Below, in pieces: positions 6,909 through 14,862 of a stretch of 64,000 bases of DNA; positions within the stretch are counted from its first letter, which is position 1, and the number at the start of each line of letters is the position of its first letter. The DNA is from Pseudodonghicola sp048268305 (GTDB lineage Bacteria > Pseudomonadota > Alphaproteobacteria > Rhodobacterales > Rhodobacteraceae). Where the stretch lies: positions 231,362 to 295,361 of the forward strand of contig NZ_JBLWVT010000008.1 in assembly GCF_048268305.1 (NCBI RefSeq), in the 5' to 3' direction. Position numbers and translations under genes: made by a program. The notes under the pieces are model-generated. The model was not told where the DNA came from. It ran no database searches and saw only the letters and a program-made list of their open reading frames with translations.

Positions 6909-9164
6909 ATGGGCAAATCGAAGATCACCGACGAAGAGGCGCTTGCCTTCCATCTCGACCCCACTCCGGGCAAGTTCGAGATCCGAGCGACCGTGCCGAT
7001 GACCACGCAGCGGGATCTGAGCCTGGCCTATTCGCCCGGAGTGGCTGTCCCCTGCGAGGCGATCGCCGAAAGCCCGGAGACCGCCTATGATTACACCAAC
7101 AAGGGCAATCTGGTCGCGGTGATCTCGAACGGCACCGCGGTGCTGGGCTTGGGCAACCTCGGCGCGCTGGCCTCGAAACCGGTGATGGAAGGCAAGGCGG
7201 TGCTGTTCAAGCGCTTCGCCGATGTCAACGCCATAGATATCGAACTCGACACCGAGGATCCGGACGAGATCATCCAGGCGGTCAAGCTGATGGGGCCGAC
7301 CTTCGGCGGCATCAACCTCGAGGATATCAAGGCGCCGGAATGCTTCATCATCGAGCAGCGCCTGAAGGAAGAGATGGATATCCCCGTCTTCCACGACGAC
7401 CAGCACGGCACCGCGGTGATCTGTGCCGCCGGTATGATCAATGCGCTGCATCTGTCGGGCAAGAAGATCGAGGATGTTAAGATCGTCCTGAACGGCGCCG
7501 GTGCCGCCGGGATCGCCTGTCTTGAGCTGCTCAAGCGGATGGGGGCGCAGCATGACAATTGCATCATGTGCGACACCAAAGGCGTGATCTATCAGGGCCG
7601 GACCGAGGGCATGAACCAGTGGAAATCGGCCCATGCGGCGAAGACCGAGCTGCGCACGCTGGAAGAGGCGATGGTCGGGGCCGATGTCTTCCTTGGCGTG
7701 TCTGCCAAGGGCGCGGTGACGCAAGAGATGGTCGCCTCGATGGCCGACAATCCGGTGATCTTCGCCATGGCCAACCCGCATCCCGAGATCACCCCGGAAG
7801 AGGCGCATGAGGTGCGGATGGACGCCATCGTCGCCACCGGGCGCAGCGATTATCCGAACCAGGTGAACAACGTCCTGGGCTTTCCCTATCTGTTCCGTGG
7901 CGCGCTCGATATCCACGCCCGTGCCATCAATGACGAGATGAAGATCGCCTGCGCCCACGCGCTGGCCGAACTCGCACGCGAGGATGTTCCGGACGAGGTG
8001 GCGCTGGCCTATGGCAAGGCGCTGAGCTTTGGCCGCGATTACATCATCCCGACGCCCTTCGATCCGCGTCTGATCCACCGGATCCCCGTTGCCGTGGCGC
8101 GGGCCGGGATGGACACTGGTGCTGCGCGGCGGCCGATCATCGACATGGACGCCTATGAGCTGAGCCTGAAGGCCCGGATGGACCCGACCGCCAGCATCCT
8201 GCGCAGCCTGAACACCCGCGCCCGCACGGCGCAGTCCCGCATGATCTTCGCCGAAGGCGACGATCCCCGGGTGCTGCGCGCCGCCGTCACCTATCAGCGT
8301 TCGGGCTTCGGCAAGGCGCTGGTGGTGGGCCGCTCAGAGGATGTGAAGGCCAAGCTCGAGGCCGCCGGCCTCGGCGACGCGGTGCGCGAGCTTGAGGTGG
8401 TGAATGCCGCCAATACCACCCATCTGCAGGCCTATAAGGATTTCCTTTACGAGCGGCTGCAGCGCAAGGGCTTCGACCAGAAGGACGTGCACCGGCTGGC
8501 GGCGCGTGACCGTCACGTTTTCGCCGCGCTGATGCTGGCCCATGGTCACGGCGATGCGCTGGTGTCGGGTGTGACGCGGAAATCGGCCCATGTGCTGGAG
8601 CGCATCAATCACGTCTTTGACGCCGACGCCGCCCATGGCGCCGCCGGGATCACCGCCGTGCTGCACAAGAACCGCATCGTGCTGATCGGCGACACCCTGG
8701 TGCATGAATGGCCGGACGAAGAGGATCTGGCCGATATCGCCACCCGCGCCGCCGGCGTGGCGCGGCACATGGGGCTCGACCCCCGGGTGGCCTTCGTGTC
8801 GTTCTCGACCTTCGGCTATCCGGTGTCGGAACGGGCCGAAAAGATGCATCTCGCCTCGGACGTGCTCGACCAGCGCCGGGTCGATTTCGAATACGAGGGC
8901 GAGATGACCGTGGATGTGGCGCTGAATGCCAATGTGCAAAAGGCCTATCCGTTCTCGCGGCTGACCGGGCCTGCGAACATCCTGATCGTACCGGCGCGGC
9001 ATTCGGCCAGCATCTCGGTCAAGCTGATGCAGGAAATGGCCGGCGCCACGGTGATCGGGCCGATCCTGACCGGCGTCAACAAGCCGATCCAGATCTGTTC
9101 CACCGTCTCCACCGCCAACGACATCCTGAACATGGCGGTGCTGGCGGCCTGCGGCATCGGCTGA
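6909..9164 (+). CDS. maeB: Malic enzyme with phosphotransacetylase-like C-terminus
   Basis: This enzyme oxidatively decarboxylates malate to pyruvate, normally with NADP in this family, and feeds pyruvate and NADPH during growth on C4 acids. The 751-residue length is that of the two-domain bacterial form. Residues about 1-400 are the malic enzyme, with YSPGVAVPC, the VFHDDQHGTAV metal-site segment and the nucleotide fold VLNGAGAAGIACLELL. Residues about 425-751 resemble phosphate acetyltransferase (RMIFAEGDDPRVLRAA, GVNKPIQICS) and usually act as a regulatory, non-catalytic domain. The ATG is preceded by GAGGAGAC. A PfkB kinase begins four bases after the stop. Confidence 0.93.
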   Translation: MGKSKITDEEALAFHLDPTPGKFEIRATVPMTTQRDLSLAYSPGVAVPCEAIAESPETAYDYTNKGNLVAVISNGTAVLGLGNLGALASKPVMEGKAVLFKRFADVNAIDIELDTEDPDEIIQAVKLMGPTFGGINLEDIKAPECFIIEQRLKEEMDIPVFHDDQHGTAVICAAGMINALHLSGKKIEDVKIVLNGAGAAGIACLELLKRMGAQHDNCIMCDTKGVIYQGRTEGMNQWKSAHAAKTELRTLEEAMVGADVFLGVSAKGAVTQEMVASMADNPVIFAMANPHPEITPEEAHEVRMDAIVATGRSDYPNQVNNVLGFPYLFRGALDIHARAINDEMKIACAHALAELAREDVPDEVALAYGKALSFGRDYIIPTPFDPRLIHRIPVAVARAGMDTGAARRPIIDMDAYELSLKARMDPTASILRSLNTRARTAQSRMIFAEGDDPRVLRAAVTYQRSGFGKALVVGRSEDVKAKLEAAGLGDAVRELEVVNAANTTHLQAYKDFLYERLQRKGFDQKDVHRLAARDRHVFAALMLAHGHGDALVSGVTRKSAHVLERINHVFDADAAHGAAGITAVLHKNRIVLIGDTLVHEWPDEEDLADIATRAAGVARHMGLDPRVAFVSFSTFGYPVSERAEKMHLASDVLDQRRVDFEYEGEMTVDVALNANVQKAYPFSRLTGPANILIVPARHSASISVKLMQEMAGATVIGPILTGVNKPIQICSTVSTANDILNMAVLAACGIG

Positions 9165-9168
9165 CCCG

Positions 9169-10044
9169 ATGGCGATCTGGAACCTCGGCTCGATCAACGC
9201 CGATCTGGTCTATTCACTGCCGCATCTCCCCGTGGCGGGAGAGACCCTGGCGGCAGAGGAGATGGACCGGTTTCTGGGCGGCAAGGGGGCGAATATGTCG
9301 GTCGCCGCCGCCCGTGCCGGCGCCCATGTCGCCCATATCGGCGCGGTGGGGCCGGATGGGCGTTGGACGGTGCGGCGGCTGATGGAATATGGCGTCGACA
9401 CCCGCCATATCGTCGAACTGCCCGAGCCGACCGGCCATGCGCTGATCTTTGTCGAACCGGGGGGAGAGAACCAGATCGTCATCCTTCCGGGCGCCAATCG
9501 CGCCATCCCCGAGACGGCGATCCAGGCCGCTCTGGTCGTGGCAGGGGCGGGCGACACGCTGTTGATCCAGAACGAAACCAATGGCCAGGCGATGGCCGCG
9601 CGGATCGGCCGCGATCTGGGCCTGCGCGTGGCCTATGCCGCTGCCCCCTTCGATGCGCGGGCGGTGCAGGCGGTCCTGCCCTTCCTCGATCTCCTGATCC
9701 TGAACGAGGTCGAAGCGCAGCAATTGCAGCAGGCCAGCGGCCAGGCGCCCGAGACATTGCCGGTGCGGGATGTGATTGTCACCCTCGGCGCGCGCGGCGC
9801 CCGTCATATCGACACCGGGTCGGGTGAAATCCGCGACTATCCGGCGGTCCCTGTCACCCCGGTCGATACCACCGGGGCGGGGGATACCTTTACCGGATAT
9901 GTCCTGGCCGGGCTTGATCGCGGCATGGCGATGCCGCAGGCGATCGCCCAGGCGATGCGGGCGGCGGCCATCATGGTCACACGCCGCGGCACGGCGGATG
10001 TCATTCCCGATCTTCGGGATGTTCAGGCAAGCCGCCTGGGCTGA
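9169..10044 (+). CDS. PfkB-family carbohydrate kinase (ribokinase-like)
   Basis: PfkB kinases phosphorylate sugars or nucleosides with ATP. The N-terminal signature GGKGANMSVAAARAGA (about residues 38-53) and the C-terminal anion-hole motif TTGAGDTFTGYVLAGLDRG (about 236-254, with the catalytic Asp in GAGD) are both intact in 291 residues. The closest functional guess is ribokinase, but the lid region cannot be matched to a specific sugar by eye and no transporter or isomerase lies beside it. It follows maeB by four bases and is probably co-transcribed. Confidence 0.85.
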   Translation: MAIWNLGSINADLVYSLPHLPVAGETLAAEEMDRFLGGKGANMSVAAARAGAHVAHIGAVGPDGRWTVRRLMEYGVDTRHIVELPEPTGHALIFVEPGGENQIVILPGANRAIPETAIQAALVVAGAGDTLLIQNETNGQAMAARIGRDLGLRVAYAAAPFDARAVQAVLPFLDLLILNEVEAQQLQQASGQAPETLPVRDVIVTLGARGARHIDTGSGEIRDYPAVPVTPVDTTGAGDTFTGYVLAGLDRGMAMPQAIAQAMRAAAIMVTRRGTADVIPDLRDVQASRLG

Positions 10045-10060
10045 ACCTTCGGCCGATCGG

Positions 10061-10252
10061 TCAGCTCAGATGCGCGCGGGGCAGGGCAAAGGCCTGCGGC
10101 GCCTTCTGGGCGGTGACGAACATCACGGTCTTGGAACAGGGCTGCTCCGCACGCGCGACGTCAGCCTCGTGGCTGCCGGCATGGCTGGCAATGGCGCCCA
10201 GCACGATGAAGATCGCCAGCGCCAGGGTTTTCAGCAGTTCGATCCGTTTCAC
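10061..10252 (-). CDS. Small membrane-anchored or secreted protein (63 aa), unknown
   Basis: The 63-residue product starts at GTG (10250-10252). An excellent ribosome site, AAGGAGGGAG, stands 5-10 bases upstream, and this is the main evidence that the gene is real. Residues about 4-23 (ELLKTLALAIFIVLGAIASH) form one hydrophobic segment that could be a signal peptide or a single membrane helix. The remainder is short and has one cysteine (C39). It is convergent with the PfkB gene, leaving 16 bases between them. I do not recognise the family. An upstream in-frame start would give 88 residues but lacks a ribosome site. Confidence 0.6.
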   Translation of the reverse strand: MKRIELLKTLALAIFIVLGAIASHAGSHEADVARAEQPCSKTVMFVTAQKAPQAFALPRAHLS

Positions 10253-10387
10253 GTCACTCCCTCCTTCTCTCGCGGAAGTCCTGACTGCAGGCTGCCGCTT
10301 GACGCGCGATCCGGCAAGGGGGTGCAATCTATTGTCACGTGGAGGTGAGTGGAGTTTACTGCGCCGCGCCGGCCTTCCGCCCCCGCC

Positions 10388-10440
10388 CTTTTTCTAGCGT
10401 CAAATATCCCCGCCGGAGGCACGCGCCCGTCAGGGCGCGT
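10388..10440 (-). repeat. Intergenic hairpin repeat, family A copy 2
   Basis: Read on the minus strand, this has stem ACGCGCCC / GGGCGCGT with loop TGAC, then the same tail as the copy at 4037-4090: TGCCTCCGGCGGGGATATTT, then GA followed by CGCTAGAAAAAG. The tail is identical over its first 22 bases while the stem length and loop differ. It sits between the 63-aa gene and the aminotransferase in the otherwise gene-free 10253-10540 stretch. Confidence 0.75.
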
Positions 10441-10540
10441 TCGGCGCGGGCCGGATCCGGGCGGTTGGGGGACCCCATGTGAAAAACCGGTTTCCCGAGT
10501 CCCGCCCGCGGTCTAGCGTTTCGGTCAAAGGAGAGGCCGA

Positions 10541-11449
10541 ATGACCGACAAGATCACCACCCATCAGGCGCAGGAAGACGCGCGCAACGAAACGATCCTG
10601 ATCTATCTGAACGGCCGCATCGTCCCCAAGGCCGAGGCGCTGGTCAGCGTCTATGACAGCGGTTTCATGATGGGGGACGGCGTGTGGGAGGGGCTGAGGC
10701 TCTATGACGGGTGCTGGGCCTTTCTCGACGATCACCTGGATCGGCTGTTCGAAGCGGCGAAGGCCATCGACCTCGATATCGGTCTGGATCGCGATGGGGT
10801 CAAAAACGCCTTGTTAGAGACGCAAAAGGCCAATGGGATGACCACCGACGCCCATGCGCGTTTCATGGTCACCCGGGGGGTCAAGACGCGGCCCTTCCAG
10901 CATCCGGCGCTGTCGCAGCAGGGGCCGACGGTGACCATCATCATGGAACATTCCAAACCCTCGATCCCGCGTCCGATCCGCCTGGCCACGGTGCCGCATA
11001 TCCGTGGCCTGCCGATGAGCCAGGATCCCAAGCTGAATTCGCACTCCAAGCTGAACTGCATCCTCGCCTGCATCGCCGCCGAAAAGGCCGGCGCGGACGA
11101 GGCTTTGATGCTCGACGTGCATGGCTTCGTGAATACCACCAACGCCTGCAACTTCTTCATCGTGCGGAAGGGGGAGGTTTGGACCTCCACCGGCGATTAC
11201 TGCATGAACGGCATCACCCGGCAGAAGGTGATTGATGTCTGCCACGCCGATGGCATCCCGATTTACGAGCGCAATTATTCGCTGGTCGATACCTATGGCG
11301 CCGACGAGGCGTTTCTGACCGGCACTTTCGGCGCCCAGACCCCGGTGGGGGCAATCGACGGTCGTCAGATCGGCAGTGGAGAGATGGGGCCGATGACGAA
11401 ACGCATCCGCGCGCTTTACAAGGCGCTGGTCGAAAGGGAGCGCACCTGA
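10541..11449 (+). CDS. Class IV PLP aminotransferase (branched-chain/D-amino acid type)
   Basis: This is a fold-type IV pyridoxal-phosphate aminotransferase, like IlvE, D-alanine aminotransferase and 4-amino-4-deoxychorismate lyase. Evidence is the 302-residue length, LNGRIVPKAEALVSVYDSGF near the N-terminus, the GDGVWEGLR turn, HSKLNCILA carrying the likely Schiff-base lysine, and the C-terminal TGTFGAQTPVG loop that binds the cofactor. Annotation as IlvE is possible, but substrate-determining residues cannot be settled by eye. AAAGGAGAGG precedes the ATG. Its TGA overlaps the next ATG by one base (TGATG), so the downstream sulfotransferase-like gene is translationally coupled. Confidence 0.85.
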   Translation: MTDKITTHQAQEDARNETILIYLNGRIVPKAEALVSVYDSGFMMGDGVWEGLRLYDGCWAFLDDHLDRLFEAAKAIDLDIGLDRDGVKNALLETQKANGMTTDAHARFMVTRGVKTRPFQHPALSQQGPTVTIIMEHSKPSIPRPIRLATVPHIRGLPMSQDPKLNSHSKLNCILACIAAEKAGADEALMLDVHGFVNTTNACNFFIVRKGEVWTSTGDYCMNGITRQKVIDVCHADGIPIYERNYSLVDTYGADEAFLTGTFGAQTPVGAIDGRQIGSGEMGPMTKRIRALYKALVERERT

Positions 11450-12156
11450 TGCGGATTGCCATGTGGTCGGGGCCGCGGAACCTCTCCACCGCGATGATGT
11501 ATGCCTTTGGCAACCGCGCGGATTTCGTCATCTGGGACGAGCCCTTCTATGCCCCCTATCTGGCGGCGACGGGGATCGACCATCCGATGCGGACCGAGAT
11601 CCTGGTGGCGCATGAGACCGACCCCGACAAGGTGGCTGCGCGCTGCATTGGCCCTATTCCGGGGGGAAAGCCGCATTTCTACATGAAGCACATGCCGCTG
11701 CATATGGTGGAGGGGTTTCCGCTGGATTGGGCGGCGGAGTGCGTCAACGTCCACCTGCTGCGCCATCCGGCGCGGGTGGTGGCGAGCTATGCGGCCAAGC
11801 GCGAGAACCCGAGGCTGGACGATATCGGCTTCCGGCAACAGGTGGAGCTGTTCAGGCGCTTCCCCGGCCCGGTGATCGACAGCGCCGATATCCGCGACAC
11901 CCCGGAGGGGATGCTGCGGGCGCTTTGCGATGCGATCGGGCTGGACTTCGATCCGGCGATGCTGCGCTGGCCCGCCGGCCCGCGCGCCGAGGATGGGATC
12001 TGGGCGTCGCATTGGTACGGCGCGGTGCACCGCTCGACCGGCTTTGCCGGCGCCGAGGGGCCGCTGCCGCAGCCGGAGGGCGAGGCCGCCCGACTGGTCG
12101 CTGCCGCGCTGCCCTATTACGAGGAACTGGCGAAACTGCGGATTTGCCCGGTCTAG
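11449..12156 (+). CDS. Sulfotransferase-like P-loop protein
   Basis: The 235-residue product begins MRIAMWSGPRNLSTAMMYAF, which resembles the 5'-phosphosulfate-binding loop of PAPS-dependent sulfotransferases. LLRHPARVVASYAAKRENP matches the 3'-phosphate motif (R-x-P...S). These are the only family hallmarks I can see. The substrate is unknown. Its start overlaps the stop of the class IV aminotransferase, which suggests that the two act on one pathway, perhaps on an amino acid-derived metabolite; that link is inference. No signal peptide or membrane helix is visible, so it is cytoplasmic. Confidence 0.7.
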   Translation: MRIAMWSGPRNLSTAMMYAFGNRADFVIWDEPFYAPYLAATGIDHPMRTEILVAHETDPDKVAARCIGPIPGGKPHFYMKHMPLHMVEGFPLDWAAECVNVHLLRHPARVVASYAAKRENPRLDDIGFRQQVELFRRFPGPVIDSADIRDTPEGMLRALCDAIGLDFDPAMLRWPAGPRAEDGIWASHWYGAVHRSTGFAGAEGPLPQPEGEAARLVAAALPYYEELAKLRICPV

Positions 12157-12159
12157 AGC

Positions 12160-12441
12160 CTATTTCAGCAGCGATCCCAGCTTCATCGCCACCGCCGGAT
12201 TGCCGCTGACCTTGAGCTTGCCCATCATCACCCCGGTCATCGGGTTCAGCTTGCCCTTGAGCAGCTTTTTCAGGTTCTCGGCGCTGAGTTTGATGGTGCA
12301 ATCGGCGTCGCGATCAAGGGTCGTGGCGCGATTGTCGGCCAGCACCAGCACCCCGTCGGCGCCGCAGTCGAATTTCAGCGATCCGTCGAATGTCTTGCCG
12401 GCAAGCGCCTCGTTGATGGCGTCGGCGATCTGGGTCAGCAT
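12160..12441 (-). CDS. SCP2 sterol-carrier domain protein
   Basis: SCP2 domains bind lipids or acyl-CoA in a hydrophobic tunnel. This is a stand-alone 93-residue domain. FDCGADGVLVLADNRA, the CTIKLSAENLKKLLKGKLNPM segment read in parts, and the terminal MGKLKVSGNPAVAMKLGSLL are classic SCP2 features. ATG at 12439-12441 follows GGAGACC. A longer in-frame reading upstream passes through a hairpin repeat and is rejected. It is convergent with the sulfotransferase-like gene, with a three-base gap. The physiological ligand is unknown. Confidence 0.85.
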   Translation of the reverse strand: MLTQIADAINEALAGKTFDGSLKFDCGADGVLVLADNRATTLDRDADCTIKLSAENLKKLLKGKLNPMTGVMMGKLKVSGNPAVAMKLGSLLK

Positions 12442-12480
12442 CTGTGGTCTCCGGTTGCGGGGTGCCAGACAGATTGACCC

Positions 12481-12564
12481 CCGGGGCGTCAGCCCCGGTT
12501 CGCGCCCGACCCCGCCCCCCAGGGCGGGCGCGAAACGCCCACCCTCGGGGCCGGGCGCGAACCT
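12481..12564. repeat. Intergenic hairpin repeat, family B copy 1
   Basis: CCGGGGC-GTCA-GCCCCGG forms a first hairpin. GGTTCGCGCCCG then pairs with CGGGCGCGAACC at the far end (12553-12564... right arm), enclosing a 40-base insert with its own GC-rich inverted repeat. A shorter copy is at 34515-34564, where the second stem has an A-T pair in place of a G-C pair here. The gap 12442-12686 holds this repeat and the argG terminator and no gene. Confidence 0.75.
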
Positions 12565-12619
12565 CCGGTCATTATGGTCGAGGTTCGCAGAGCGCGGCTC
12601 AGCCCGACATCCCCATAAG

Positions 12620-12650
12620 AAAATGCCCGCCTTCAGCAAAGGCGGGCATT
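12620..12650 (-). terminator. Rho-independent terminator of argG
   Basis: AATGCCCGCCTT (12622-12633), loop CAGCA, AAGGCGGGCATT (12639-12650). On the minus strand, which argG uses, the stem is followed by TTTTCTTATG. The stem is 12 bp and perfect. Confidence 0.85.
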
Positions 12651-12686
12651 CCGGATCGTTTCAACGGTGACGTAGCGGGAGGCTGA

Positions 12687-13913
12687 TCAGCCTTTCACCC
12701 GCATGTTGCGCACCGCGATCAGTTTCAGGCGCAGCGCGTTCAGGTTGATGAAGCCCGCGGCATCCTTCTGGTCGTAGGCGCCGGCGTCTTCCTCGAAGGT
12801 CACGTGCTTTTCGGAGTAGAGCGAATAGTCCGACCAGCGCGCGACCGTGCGCGCCGAGCCCTTGTAGAGCTTCAGCTTCACGGTGCCGGTGACATATTCC
12901 TGGGTCTTGTCGATCAGCGCCTGCAGCGCTTCGCGCTCGGGGCTGAACCAGAAGCCGTTATAGATCAGCTCGGCATAGCGCGGCATGATCGAATCCTTCA
13001 GGTGGCCGGCGCCGCTGTCCATGGTGATCTGTTCGATGCCGCGGTGCGCTTCCAGCAGGATGGTGCCGCCGGGGGTCTCGTAGACGCCACGGGACTTCAT
13101 GCCGACGAAGCGGTTTTCCACGAAGTCCAGAAGGCCGATGCCATGCTTGCCGCCAAGTTCGTTCAGCCTGGTCAGGATCGTCGCGGGCGACATCGCCTCG
13201 CCATTGATCGCCACCGCGTCGCCCTTCTCAAAGGTGACCTCGATGAACTCGGGCTCGTTCGGCGCCTCCTCGACAGGCACGATGCGCTGCGCGACATAGT
13301 CGGGTGCTTCCACGGCCGGATCTTCCAGCACGGTGCCCTCGGAGGAGGTGTGCAGCAGGTTCGCGTCAACCGAGAACGGCGCCTCGCCACGCTTGTTCTT
13401 GGCGATCGGGATCTGGTTCTGCTCGGCGAACTCAAGCAGCCGGGTGCGGCTGGTCAGATCCCATTCGCGCCAGGGTGCGATTACCTTGATCGAGGGATCG
13501 AGCGCCGCGACACCCAGTTCGAACCGAACCTGGTCGTTGCCCTTGCCGGTCGCGCCATGGGCGACGGCATCGGCACCGGTGCGCTGCGCGATCTCGACCA
13601 GATGTTTGGAGATCAGCGGGCGGGCGATCGAGGTGCCCAGCAGATAGAGCCCCTCGTAAACCGCATTGGCGCGGAACATCGGGAAGACGAAGTCGCGGAC
13701 GAATTCCTCGCGCACATCCTCAATGTAGATGTTCTCGGCCTTGATGCCCAGCATCTCGGCCTTCTTGCGGGCGGGCTCCAGTTCCTCGCCCTGGCCGAGA
13801 TCGGCGGTGAAGGTGACCACCTCGCAACCGTATTCGGTTTGCAGCCATTTCAGGATGATCGAGGTGTCGAGGCCACCGGAATAGGCCAGAACGACTTTCT
13901 TGGGCGCGGACAT
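12687..13913 (-). CDS. argG: Argininosuccinate synthase
   Basis: ArgG condenses citrulline and aspartate with ATP to argininosuccinate, the penultimate step of arginine synthesis. The 408-residue protein starts MSAPKKVVLAYSGGLDTSI, where AYSGGLDTS is the P-loop of the N-type ATP pyrophosphatases. HGATGKGNDQVRFEL and the APWREWDL motif follow, both typical. AGAGGGAA precedes the ATG at 13911-13913. A 56-codon in-frame upstream extension overlaps a divergent promoter and is not supported. A strong hairpin terminator follows. argJ, another arginine gene, is at 43.5 kb. Confidence 0.96.
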   Translation of the reverse strand: MSAPKKVVLAYSGGLDTSIILKWLQTEYGCEVVTFTADLGQGEELEPARKKAEMLGIKAENIYIEDVREEFVRDFVFPMFRANAVYEGLYLLGTSIARPLISKHLVEIAQRTGADAVAHGATGKGNDQVRFELGVAALDPSIKVIAPWREWDLTSRTRLLEFAEQNQIPIAKNKRGEAPFSVDANLLHTSSEGTVLEDPAVEAPDYVAQRIVPVEEAPNEPEFIEVTFEKGDAVAINGEAMSPATILTRLNELGGKHGIGLLDFVENRFVGMKSRGVYETPGGTILLEAHRGIEQITMDSGAGHLKDSIMPRYAELIYNGFWFSPEREALQALIDKTQEYVTGTVKLKLYKGSARTVARWSDYSLYSEKHVTFEEDAGAYDQKDAAGFINLNALRLKLIAVRNMRVKG

Positions 13914-13993
13914 GGGGGTTCCCTCTAAACGAATGACGGATGGGGCGTAGCGGTTTTTGCCCCTAGGAGCAAGGCGGGGTGCATGGGGCCGCA

Positions 13994-14022
13994 TTGACAG
14001 TCGTCGTGTGCCACCGTTATCG
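13994..14022 (+). promoter_or_regulatory. Candidate sigma-70 promoter of membrane protein gene
   Basis: TTGACA (13994-13999), 17-base spacer, TTATCG (14017-14022), 34 bases before the ATG at 14057. The -35 is a consensus match. Prediction only. Confidence 0.45.
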
Positions 14023-14056
14023 GTGCAACCATAGGAAGAATGATCCGGGTATTCCG

Positions 14057-14797
14057 ATGTTTCGCATTTTTCGACATGCATTGAAAATGATCTTTAGCGA
14101 TCTGGGGGCGGCGCTGAAGATCTCGCTGCCGATCATTGCGATGATCATCCTGGGCCTGCTGCTGACGCCGACGACGCCTGAGGCGATCACCGCCGGAGCG
14201 GAACCGCTGAGCCCGGTGCTGTGGATCGCCCTTCAGCTGCTCGGCAGCGTCGCCACGCTCTGGGTGGCGGTGGCTTGGCACCGCTATGTTCTGCTTGCAG
14301 AATATCCCGGCTCTGTGCTGCCGAGGTTTCATGGCGGCCGGGTGCTGGCCTATTTCGGCTGGAGCCTGGTGTTGGGCGTCGTATTGTTCGCGCTTCCCGG
14401 GGCGGTGATCGCCCTGCTGGCCTGGACAGCGACCGGCGGAGTGATCAAGGAGCCCTCGGCCGGTGTGATCCTGCCGATCGTCCTGGCGGCGTTGGTGCTG
14501 GTCTGGGTGTTGGCGCGTCTTTCACTGGTCCTGCCTGCCGCAGCGATCGGGGAACGGCTCGGGCTCAGGGACTCGTGGCAGGCGACCCGGCCGATTGCCC
14601 TGGGCATCATCGGCCTGTTTGCCCTGACGTTCGGCTTCGCCATGCTGCTGATGGTCGGGGTGATGCTGGCGTACTATGCTCTGCCGCTGGCCGGACAGAT
14701 CGCGGCGGCCGTCTTCCAATGGATCATGACGCTGCTGCAGCTGAGCATCCTGACCACGCTTTACGGCGTCTATGTCGAGGGGCGCAGCCTGGACTGA
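14057..14797 (+). CDS. Integral membrane protein of unknown function
   Basis: The product has 246 residues and about six hydrophobic segments, for example ISLPIIAMIILGLLL (near 18-32), LWIALQLLGSVATLWVAVAW (about 55-75), a segment near 100-125, one near 135-155, and two near 185-235. It therefore sits in the inner membrane. A short cytoplasmic head, MFRIFRHALKMIFSD, precedes the first helix. I recognise no catalytic motif; similar proteins in this bacterial family are annotated as hypothetical. ATG at 14057 was chosen because the upstream extension is hydrophilic and passes through the promoter. It stands between argG and ilvA. Confidence 0.75.
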   Translation: MFRIFRHALKMIFSDLGAALKISLPIIAMIILGLLLTPTTPEAITAGAEPLSPVLWIALQLLGSVATLWVAVAWHRYVLLAEYPGSVLPRFHGGRVLAYFGWSLVLGVVLFALPGAVIALLAWTATGGVIKEPSAGVILPIVLAALVLVWVLARLSLVLPAAAIGERLGLRDSWQATRPIALGIIGLFALTFGFAMLLMVGVMLAYYALPLAGQIAAAVFQWIMTLLQLSILTTLYGVYVEGRSLD

Positions 14798-14862
14798 AGT
14801 GGTAGGCCGGTATGCCGATGTAGATCTTGCTTTGGCACCGACATTGCGGCAGGGAAGCGGGC

